A DNA stretch of 6,282 nt, from assembly GCA_964545475.1 (NCBI GenBank), contig CAZJGG010000103.1, forward strand, positions 1 through 6,282, read 5' to 3'. Both the position numbers and the translations under genes were made by a program. Below, one piece after another: positions 1 through 6,282 of the stretch. Numbering within the stretch: the first letter of the stretch is position 1; every line of letters begins with the position of its first letter. The notes beneath the pieces were generated by a model, which was not told the DNA's origin, made no database searches, and saw only the letters and a program-made list of their open reading frames with translations. The DNA is from CAZJGG01 sp964545475. Its GTDB lineage: Bacteria; Bacillota; Clostridia; Lachnospirales; JAISER01.

Positions 1-1
1 C

Positions 2-55
2 GCTTTAGCGGTTGCCTCAAAAAATTTGCTCGATTCACTAAAAGCGAGACTTTGA
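2..55 (+). CDS. Possible 3' end of an upstream gene (17 C-terminal codons)
   Basis: One frame is open from the left edge of the window to a TGA at 53-55 and reads ALAVASKNLLDSLKARL. That is an amphipathic, helix-like tail of the kind that often ends a bacterial protein, and its codons suit an AT-rich genome. The frame starting at base 1 is also open, to a TAA at 91-93, but its translation (RFSGCLKKFARF...) looks less like a natural protein. The fragment is too short to name a family, and no function is offered. If real, the gene is co-directional with the large helicase gene and ends about 160 bases before it, so the two could be co-transcribed or the gap could hold a promoter. Confidence 0.3.
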   Translation, partial: ALAVASKNLLDSLKARL

Positions 56-66
56 ACAGGCTATTA

Positions 67-72
67 TATAAT
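67..72 (+). promoter_or_regulatory. Candidate -10 box TATAAT for the helicase gene
   Basis: A perfect sigma-70-type TATAAT lies just after the putative upstream stop codon. The hexamer 17 bases upstream (44-49, GCGAGA) is a poor -35, and no TG extension precedes the box, so the support is the -10 match and its position only. Use of this box would give a leader of about 140 nt before the ATG. A weaker alternative pair is TTTACT (125-130) with TAATTT (147-152) at 16-base spacing. In sequence this AT-rich, such matches arise easily by chance. Confidence 0.25.
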
Positions 73-184
73 GAGAAGCTGAGTTTTAGTTAAATTTATA
101 AATGGAAATTACTTATAGTTCTTTTTTACTTATGTTATTAGTAGCTTAATTTTACGTATTTATATATTTCATTAAAAATCGAAA

Positions 185-217
185 ATGCAAATGAATAAAT
201 ATCAAGGCGGGGTATAA
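185..217 (+). other. Possible leader mini-ORF overlapping the helicase start
   Basis: ATG at 185 (with a second in-frame ATG at 191) opens a ten-codon reading frame, MQMNKYQGGV. Its TAA stop (215-217) shares its last base with the ATG of the large gene, an overlap (TAATG) typical of translational coupling. The ribosome binding site of the large gene lies inside this mini-ORF. The mini-ORF itself has no clear Shine-Dalgarno sequence upstream, only A-rich sequence. It may be a chance ORF. Confidence 0.15.
204..213 (+). promoter_or_regulatory. Ribosome binding site of the helicase gene
   Basis: AAGGCGGGGT is a near match to AAGGAGGT and the only G-rich run in an otherwise AT-rich leader. It ends three bases before the ATG. 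The AAGG core sits about nine bases upstream of the ATG and the GGGG four bases upstream. It supports the start at 217, as does the in-frame TAA at 196-198 with no other start codon in between. Confidence 0.65.
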
Positions 218-3200
218 TGGAAAAGATAACGTTAGAATTGTTATATGACCATACATTAAATTTTGCAATGTATAATAACGATGTGTCGCTTATTAAAAAG
301 TTTAAGATTACTAATAATTGCGATGAAATAATTCAAAACTTAGATATTACGTTGACATTTTGGCCGGACTTTGCAACTGCTTGGAATAAGAAAATTGAAG
401 AAATAGCCCCGCAAACAACAATTGATTTGGGGCTTATTGACCTAAAGATTAATCCCGAATATTTATTCTCTTTAACAGAAAGAATGAAAGGTCAAATTAT
501 TATTGAAGTTGTTACTAATTTTAATGGAGAAGTTGAAAAGTTAGCAAATAATACTTTTGATGTGCAACTATTAGCTTTTGACGAATGGAATGGAAATTTA
601 TCCATACCAGAAATAATAACGGCTTTTATTATTCCCAATAGTCCTGTAATAAGTAATATCCTTAAAAATGCTGCGCAATATATGGAGAAATGGACTTCTA
701 ATTCTGCTCTCAACGCTTATCAATCTAACAACCCCAACCGTGTGAAACAGCAAATGGCGGCAATATATCAAGCTTTATCAGATTTTGGGATTGATTACGT
801 AAGCCCTCCTGCAAGTTTTGAGGATCGAGGGCAAAAAATAAGGCTTCCACAGGAAATTGAAACTTATAAAATAGGTACATGCTTAGACCTTGCTCTACTA
901 TATGCTTCTGTTCTTGAGGCTGCTAAACTTAATTCCATTATTGTTTTTATTGAAGGACATGCTTTTGTTGGCTGTTGGCTCATTAATGAATGTTTTCCAG
1001 AGGGGGCTTTTGCCGATTATAGCTTATTAAGCAAGCGAGTTGCTGATGGGATTAATGAAATTTGTCTTGTTGAGTGTACTGCTTTTGCTGGAAAGCAGCA
1101 AGTAAACTTTGACGAGGCTGTTAAAGCTGCAGAACTACATATGAATGACACATCAAAATTTCACTACTTTGTTGACGTTAAACGAGCAAGAATAAGTCAA
1201 ATTAGGCCGTTACCCTTAAGACATCAATATACAAGTTATGATTCTTATGTTGAAGACAAAGATAATTTAATGGGCGAGGTGTATAATGTTGACGCTCCTA
1301 ACCAACTTAACAAAATTGAATTTATTGACTCAAATAACCCTATTGCCAAAACAAGAATTGGAAATTGGCAAAGGCAGTTGTTAGACTTAAGCTTGCGAAA
1401 CAGCCTTATTAATTTTAGAAATACTGCAAACTCCATAACTGTTTTATGTCCTGATTTGTATACTTTTGAAGATTCCTTATCTAATGGTGAGGAATTTCAG
1501 TTGTTTCCAATTCCTGCAGAATTAGCCAATTCTGTGAGGGATTTAGAAGTATACAAAAAAAGAACAGGAAACGAATTTCTGTCTGCCATTACGAAATCAG
1601 AGTTTTCACAAAACAGATTAAGAACATTGCTAAAGCCAAGCGAGCTAAGCAAAACTATTGTTAATATATATCGTAAAGCAAGGCTTGCTATGGAAGAAAA
1701 CGGCGCAAATGTATTATATATAGGTGTTGGGTTGTTAAAATGGTATGAAAATAATTCTACTGATGTTGCAAGATATGCCCCTTTATTACTTATCCCAATG
1801 GAGATTACAAAAAAATCTTCTTCTTTTGGTTATGTGCTCCGGAAAAGAGAAGAGGAAACGATTTTTAATGTTACGCTGATTCAATATATACATAGTGTTT
1901 TTGGCAAGGACCTTTCAGGCTTAGAAGTTATGCCGCAAGATGACAGCGGTGTTGATGTAAGAACTCTATTTGCCATTGTTAGAAAATCTATTATGGATAT
2001 GCCAAGATGGGAGATTGAGGAATCAGCCGTTTTAAGTGTCTTTAGCTTTAATAAATTTGTTATGTGGAATGACTTAAAAAATCGTTCTGATCAACTTAAG
2101 AAAAACCGAATTGTTAATAGCTTAATAAACGGTGAAGTTGACGGTTCTTTTACTTCTGAATTTGATGCAACTAATTTGGATTTAGAAGTAAATCCTGCTC
2201 AAATTTTTACCACAACAAGTGCTGATTCTTCTCAGCTTGCCGCAATTAACGCAGCAAGTAAAGGGGCAAGTTTTGTTCTGCATGGACCGCCCGGAACAGG
2301 GAAGAGCCAAACTATAACAAATATTATTTCTAACCTTTTGGGAAATGGAAAAACAGTTTTATTTGTAGCAGAAAAAATGGCTGCTTTATCAGTTGTGCAA
2401 AGAAGATTGGAACAATTGGGATTATCACCGTTTTGCATGGAACTTCATTCAAATAAAAGCAATAAGAAAGATATACTTAAGAAATTAGAAGAAACTTTAA
2501 ATTTAGGACTTTTTAAAAATTCACCAGATTGGGAAACTGTAACTTCTGAATTGTATAGCATTAAACAAGAATTAAACAATTATGTTGAGGCTCTCCATTA
2601 TAACCACGAAATAGGTTTTTCACTTTATAATGTCTTAAACCGTTTAAGCGAACTTAAAAATATAAAAGCAAACGATTTCTTTACACCCGAAACAGCATTT
2701 TTATATACACGTGAGCAATTTAACAAAGTACAGGGTTTTATAAGAAGATTAAATGTAGTTGGTGCAGGTTGTGGGTATCCCTATAAAAATCCGTTACAAG
2801 CTATTGAACTGGACACATTTCCATCTACAATGCAAGGGAAACTATCAAGCACAATTATAGAAACAAATTTTAAAATCAATAAACTTTTGTCTGGTAATAA
2901 AAATTTTAAAGCCTTGTTTTCACTTGAAAATAATATTGATAATATTCATTTTAGCGAATTGGAAACTTTAAACAAATTGAATTTACTTATTAAAGAGTTG
3001 CCGATAATTGAAAAAGAATTGGCATGTTCCCTAGACTTTGAGAAGTTGAAACCACAGTTGACTTCTGCAATTTCAATAAGTCGTAATTTTTTTAATCAAC
3101 AAGCAGAGTTGTATCAATCATACAATGAGAATATAGAAAATATTAATATTAACGAATTTATTTCAGAGTATAATTTAGCAAATGAAAAATTCTTTTTATT

Positions 3201-6036
3201 GAAAGTTTTTGCTTTAAATAAGATTATAAAGAATTTGCTTACTTATGTTAAACTTGGCGTAAAACTGGATAAAAACAATCTTTTAACCGAATTGCAAAAA
3301 ATAAAATCTTATATTGAAATTAAAAATAAATATACACAGGTTTCAAAAGATTCTGGGGGTTATTTTGGTTCAAGATGGGGTGTTTTGGACAACCATGATG
3401 TGTTGGAGAAAGAAATTTTTTCAATGGAGAAACTTCAAGCTATATTGTCTGAAATACAATCCAAAGATATTCGTGATAGTATTAGAAAAAATCTTTATGA
3501 GTTGCTAGATAAAAAAAGTTTTGGTTTGTCAGCATTTGAAGAATTATTAACAGCAGTAATTTCAAATTGTATCAATTTATTTGACATGCTTTCAGCGGAC
3601 AAAGTGAAAACGCAAACTATTTCACAGCTCCAAAAAACAATAACTGATTGGGGAAATAATCAAAATAATTTACAAAACTATTGTCAGTACAACAAAGTAA
3701 AAAAAGAGGCAATAGAACTAGATGTTTACAATATTATTATTGCTTATGAAAACGGTGATGTTGAAAATAATGATATTTTTTCGGCGTTTAGCAAAGCATT
3801 TTACAACGCATGGTCAGATAAGGTTATAGCAGATAATGACTATCTTTCATCGTTTTCAAGAGAGCTAGAAGAAGACAAAATTACAAAATTTGCAGAACTT
3901 GATAATCGTTACACAGTGCTTGTAAGACAAGAAGTTTTTCAAAACTTAGTAGAACGCTTGCCAAAAGCAGGGCAAACAAGCAATCCGAATTCGGAGGTTG
4001 GTATGCTAATACGTGCCATACATTCAGGCGGAAGAGGTATGGCACTTAGAAAACTATTTGACAAAATACCGAATTTACTAAACAGGCTTGCTCCATGTAT
4101 GTTAATGAGTCCTATTTCTGTTGCACAATATTTGGACACAAATTTTCCACCTTTTGATGTAATTATTTTTGACGAAGCATCGCAAATGCCAACATATGAA
4201 GCAATTGGAGCTATTGCAAGAGGTAAAGAGCTTATTGTTGTTGGTGATCCAAAACAACTACCTCCAACTTCATTCTTTTCAAATAAACCTATTGAACAGG
4301 ATGAGGAAGTTGTATTGCAAGATTTGGAAAGCATTTTAGATGATTGTTTGGCAATTAATATGCCACAAAAACATTTAACTTGGCACTATAGAAGCAAGCA
4401 TGAAAGTTTGATTGCGTTTAGCAACTATAACTTTTATGAGGGCAAGCTTTTAACGTTTCCATCATGTGACGACACAGAGAGCAATGTTAGTTATGTTAAG
4501 GTTGATGGACATTATGACAGGGGAGAAACAAGACAAAATAAAATTGAAGCTACAGCGGTTGTTGATGAGATTGTTAATCAATTAAATAATTATAAAGGTA
4601 TGAGTATCGGTGTTGTAACATTTAATCAAGCACAACAAATTTTGATTGAAGATATGCTTGATGAAAGAATTTCAAAGGATTCTAATTTAGAAAAGCAATT
4701 TTCACAACAAACAGCAGAACCGCTATTTATAAAAAATCTTGAAAACGTTCAAGGTGACGAAAGAGATATTATTATTTTTTCAATCGGATATGGTAAAGAT
4801 AAAAATGGATATATGAGCATGAATTTCGGGCCTATTAACCAAAATGGCGGTTGGAGGCGTTTGAATGTCGCTATAAGCCGAGCACGATACAAATTGATTG
4901 TGTATTCAAGTATTACAGGGGACGACATTAATTTGTCCAAAACAAATTCCGCCGGTGTTGCATATTTAAAAAGTTTCCTTGATTATGCTAAAAATGGTGT
5001 TTCCACTTTAACATTAGCCACTAGACCTACTGATAGCTCAAACAATCAATTTTCTGCAATAGAAAATGAAATTTATGATAAACTTATTGCGACAGGATAT
5101 AAAGTGCATAGAAATGTAGGGACATCTAGGTATAAGTTGCCCCTTGCTGTTCTCTCAAAAAAGACAGGTAAATATATAATGGGCATAGAATTTGATGGAG
5201 CAGTATTTAAAAACATCAATTCAGCTAGAGACCGTGAAATATTAATAAAAGGCGTTATGGAAGGCTTAGAATGGGACGTTTATAGAATTTGGACTCAGAA
5301 CTGGTTTTCCTATTCAGACAATGAATTTACACGACTTGTGGAAAGACTGAAGCATGTTGAAGAACAAAGTCTTGAAGATAAAGTCCACGTCCCTACTCCA
5401 ATTATAAAAACTGTGGCTTTCGAATCGTCTTTTATTTCTACAACTCCTAAGCTTGAATCTAGCAATAGAAATGCGGACGTGTCTATTTATGAAGCTGTTT
5501 CGCTTGAAAGTATTAATTTGCCAAGCGAAACTTTTTACAATGCTGAAAGTACACATATGCTGATTAAACAAATAACTGAAATTATAACAAAAGAATCGCC
5601 TGTTGGGTTTGCAGCCATTTGCAGAAAAATTGTCAATGCTTGGGGTATGAAAAGGGCAGGTTCACGAATTGAAGAACGATTGTTGTCTATTTGCGATTCC
5701 TTGGGCTTGCAAAAGACTAATTTTAAGGGCTTGATTTATTATTGGGACAAAAATACAGATATCAATAATTATTCAGGATATAGGGTTTCTAGCGGAAATG
5801 CTTATCGCAGAGATGTGGAAGATATTGCGCCCGAAGAAATTATTAATGCGACAAAAGCCGTATTGGAAGAACAAATCAGTCTTTTGGAAAATGATTTAGC
5901 TAAAGAGGTGGCAAAAAAATTCGGATATTCAAGGCTTGCAGAAAGCACATCATCTAAATTTATAATAATTTTCAAATATGCTGTCTCAGAAAAGAAAATT
6001 TTTATGGATTTAAATGGAAAGTATACAAACCTATAA
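217..6036 (+). CDS. hheA: DUF4011 / superfamily 1 helicase / Vsr-like nuclease defence protein (Hhe-like)
   Basis: Large cytosolic protein, predicted to be an ATP-driven nucleic-acid helicase or translocase fused to an endonuclease domain. Domains seen in order: beta-rich N-terminal domain (about 1-126, ending AFDEWNG); transglutaminase-like domain (about 130-300) with C222 in GTCLDLALLYA, H248 in EGHAF and E286 in LVECT; DUF4011 (about 380-640) with LLDLSLRNSLINF at 388-400; split SF1 helicase core with candidate Q-motif Q673, Walker A GPPGTGKS 690-697, motif Ia region 712-760, a long mainly helical insert (about 760-1265), MLMSP 1295-1299, Walker B DEAS 1319-1322, motif III GDPKQLPP 1343-1350, WHYRS 1389-1393, VQGDERD 1511-1517 and AISRAR 1552-1557; MTES_1575/Vsr-like nuclease domain (about 1616-1697); DUF3320 (about 1780-1939) with WGMKRAGSR at 1809-1817. 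All helicase motifs look intact. The nuclease domain has P1642 and K1665 where relatives usually have Asp and His. The length is normal for the family. The architecture matches the single-gene 'hhe' (DUF4011-helicase-Vsr) anti-phage system; that name is from memory of the published defence survey by Gao and colleagues. The antiviral role here is inferred from family. No signal peptide, membrane segment, frameshift or truncation is seen. Confidence 0.93.
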   Translation: MEKITLELLYDHTLNFAMYNNDVSLIKKFKITNNCDEIIQNLDITLTFWPDFATAWNKKIEEIAPQTTIDLGLIDLKINPEYLFSLTERMKGQIIIEVVTNFNGEVEKLANNTFDVQLLAFDEWNGNLSIPEIITAFIIPNSPVISNILKNAAQYMEKWTSNSALNAYQSNNPNRVKQQMAAIYQALSDFGIDYVSPPASFEDRGQKIRLPQEIETYKIGTCLDLALLYASVLEAAKLNSIIVFIEGHAFVGCWLINECFPEGAFADYSLLSKRVADGINEICLVECTAFAGKQQVNFDEAVKAAELHMNDTSKFHYFVDVKRARISQIRPLPLRHQYTSYDSYVEDKDNLMGEVYNVDAPNQLNKIEFIDSNNPIAKTRIGNWQRQLLDLSLRNSLINFRNTANSITVLCPDLYTFEDSLSNGEEFQLFPIPAELANSVRDLEVYKKRTGNEFLSAITKSEFSQNRLRTLLKPSELSKTIVNIYRKARLAMEENGANVLYIGVGLLKWYENNSTDVARYAPLLLIPMEITKKSSSFGYVLRKREEETIFNVTLIQYIHSVFGKDLSGLEVMPQDDSGVDVRTLFAIVRKSIMDMPRWEIEESAVLSVFSFNKFVMWNDLKNRSDQLKKNRIVNSLINGEVDGSFTSEFDATNLDLEVNPAQIFTTTSADSSQLAAINAASKGASFVLHGPPGTGKSQTITNIISNLLGNGKTVLFVAEKMAALSVVQRRLEQLGLSPFCMELHSNKSNKKDILKKLEETLNLGLFKNSPDWETVTSELYSIKQELNNYVEALHYNHEIGFSLYNVLNRLSELKNIKANDFFTPETAFLYTREQFNKVQGFIRRLNVVGAGCGYPYKNPLQAIELDTFPSTMQGKLSSTIIETNFKINKLLSGNKNFKALFSLENNIDNIHFSELETLNKLNLLIKELPIIEKELACSLDFEKLKPQLTSAISISRNFFNQQAELYQSYNENIENININEFISEYNLANEKFFLLKVFALNKIIKNLLTYVKLGVKLDKNNLLTELQKIKSYIEIKNKYTQVSKDSGGYFGSRWGVLDNHDVLEKEIFSMEKLQAILSEIQSKDIRDSIRKNLYELLDKKSFGLSAFEELLTAVISNCINLFDMLSADKVKTQTISQLQKTITDWGNNQNNLQNYCQYNKVKKEAIELDVYNIIIAYENGDVENNDIFSAFSKAFYNAWSDKVIADNDYLSSFSRELEEDKITKFAELDNRYTVLVRQEVFQNLVERLPKAGQTSNPNSEVGMLIRAIHSGGRGMALRKLFDKIPNLLNRLAPCMLMSPISVAQYLDTNFPPFDVIIFDEASQMPTYEAIGAIARGKELIVVGDPKQLPPTSFFSNKPIEQDEEVVLQDLESILDDCLAINMPQKHLTWHYRSKHESLIAFSNYNFYEGKLLTFPSCDDTESNVSYVKVDGHYDRGETRQNKIEATAVVDEIVNQLNNYKGMSIGVVTFNQAQQILIEDMLDERISKDSNLEKQFSQQTAEPLFIKNLENVQGDERDIIIFSIGYGKDKNGYMSMNFGPINQNGGWRRLNVAISRARYKLIVYSSITGDDINLSKTNSAGVAYLKSFLDYAKNGVSTLTLATRPTDSSNNQFSAIENEIYDKLIATGYKVHRNVGTSRYKLPLAVLSKKTGKYIMGIEFDGAVFKNINSARDREILIKGVMEGLEWDVYRIWTQNWFSYSDNEFTRLVERLKHVEEQSLEDKVHVPTPIIKTVAFESSFISTTPKLESSNRNADVSIYEAVSLESINLPSETFYNAESTHMLIKQITEIITKESPVGFAAICRKIVNAWGMKRAGSRIEERLLSICDSLGLQKTNFKGLIYYWDKNTDINNYSGYRVSSGNAYRRDVEDIAPEEIINATKAVLEEQISLLENDLAKEVAKKFGYSRLAESTSSKFIIIFKYAVSEKKIFMDLNGKYTNL

Positions 6037-6049
6037 ATATTTATGTAGA

Positions 6050-6219
6050 CTGAATCCGTGAAACTCATATTTCAAAACATCAATAAATACTGTAAGTATA
6101 ATGTTTTATGGCTTTGAACATAGCACCCAATGAAGAAAGTTTAGGTGTGCAAATACAAAAAATCTCTTTGTTTACTGGCTTTAAATGGATTAAAATATAT
6201 ACTAATTTCACGGATTCAG
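6050..6219. repeat. 170-bp segment bounded by perfect 14-bp inverted repeats
   Basis: CTGAATCCGTGAAA at 6050-6063 has its exact reverse complement at 6206-6219. Extending inward to 21 bp keeps 18 matches (6050-6070 against 6199-6219). The arms contain the only GC-rich patch (TCCGTG) in this flank. The 142-bp interior has no ORF longer than about a dozen codons. It can form several smaller hairpins: 6074-6080 with 6101-6107 (enclosing 6087-6091 with 6095-6099), 6123-6128 with 6144-6150 (one bulge), 6155-6159 with 6167-6171, and 6180-6184 with 6190-6194. No target-site duplication is visible outside the arms. It is either a short non-autonomous mobile element (MITE-like) or a multibranched structured RNA closed by the 14-bp helix. 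It starts 13 bases after the helicase stop codon. Confidence 0.6.
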
Positions 6220-6228
6220 GTTTAATAT

Positions 6229-6272
6229 AAGATAATAAGTATTTATATTATTGGAAAATACTTATTGTTTTT
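6229..6272 (+). terminator. Probable intrinsic terminator of the helicase transcript
   Basis: A perfect 11-bp stem (6234-6244 with 6256-6266, core AATAAGTATT/AATACTTATT) encloses an 11-base loop. The stem can extend outward to 6229/6271 with two G-U pairs, in which case the T tract becomes part of it. The 3' arm runs straight into G and TTTTT (6267-6272). The stem is almost entirely A-T, so it would be a weak terminator. The minus-strand side lacks a clean T run, so it is probably one-directional. It would end a plus-strand transcript about 235 bases after the helicase stop codon, which would place the 6050-6219 segment within the 3' untranslated region. Confidence 0.5.
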
Positions 6273-6282
6273 AATAAATTAA

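Noticed and set aside
1..46. Imperfect inverted match CGCTTTAG (1-8) with CTAAAAGCG (38-46) as a terminator
   Set aside because: Needs a bulge, has a 29-base loop, and no T tract follows. It also overlaps the putative coding tail.
3314..3508. 64-codon plus-strand frame in another phase inside the insert region of the large gene
   Set aside because: Fully inside the intact 1939-codon gene, with no convincing ribosome binding site and a low-complexity, Trp/Lys/Ile-heavy translation.
3939..4334. 131-codon minus-strand open frame inside the helicase gene, and the shorter minus-strand frames at 492-713, 1245-1436, 2232-2438, 4749-4940, 5314-5571 and 5802-6068
   Set aside because: They lie opposite strongly conserved helicase-family coding sequence (for example Walker A at 2284-2307 and Walker B at 4171-4182), and their translations look like antisense of those motifs. 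They are shadow frames.
6033..6044. Perfect 12-bp palindrome ATAAATATTTAT at the stop codon
   Set aside because: Made only of A and T, with no loop or T tract to act as a terminator. Such palindromes are common by chance in this base composition.
6101..6133. ATG-initiated ten-codon frame (MFYGFEHSTQ) in the downstream segment, and a 13-codon frame on the opposite strand
   Set aside because: No ribosome binding site and far too short to distinguish from chance.
6109..6182. Direct repeat TGGCTTT (6109-6115 and 6176-6182)
   Set aside because: Seven bases only, two copies, no regular spacing or further repeats. Not a CRISPR or iteron array.
6050..6219. Reading the bracketed segment as a retron msr-msd RNA or an integron attC site
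   Set aside because: No reverse transcriptase gene is in the window, and the attC core sites (GTTRRRY/RYYYAAC) are not present in the expected arrangement. Kept only as an unassigned inverted-repeat element.

Overview
The window is AT-rich (roughly one third G+C by eye) and holds a single very large plus-strand gene, nucleotides 217-6036 (1939 codons), with short non-coding flanks. The low G+C and a Shine-Dalgarno-like AAGG/GGGG stretch just ahead of the ATG fit a low-GC bacterium, but Firmicutes and Bacteroidota cannot be separated from this sequence alone. A single huge helicase-nuclease gene with AT-rich flanks is typical of an accessory or defence-island setting.

Layout. Bases 1-55 may be the 3' end of an upstream gene on the same strand (17 codons and a TGA; low confidence). 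Bases 56-216 form an AT-rich leader with a perfect TATAAT at 67-72, a ten-codon mini-ORF (185-217) whose TAA overlaps the ATG of the big gene, and a ribosome binding site at 204-213. Bases 217-6036 encode a protein of the DUF4011-helicase-Vsr type (Hhe-like). In order it has an N-terminal beta-rich domain, a transglutaminase-like domain with candidate Cys/His/Glu residues, DUF4011, a split superfamily 1 helicase core with intact motifs, a Vsr/MTES_1575-like endonuclease domain, and a C-terminal DUF3320 domain. Thirteen bases after the stop codon begins a 170-bp segment (6050-6219) bounded by a perfect 14-bp inverted repeat. A hairpin with a T tract (6229-6272) follows and probably ends the transcript.

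Function. By family, this looks like a one-gene anti-invader system that couples an ATP-driven nucleic-acid motor to a nuclease. Two features stand out. Two positions that are normally Asp and His in the nuclease active-site region appear to be Pro and Lys here, so the cutting activity may be lost or changed. The bracketed 170-bp segment downstream is either a small mobile element or a structured RNA, and the coding sequence does not explain it.
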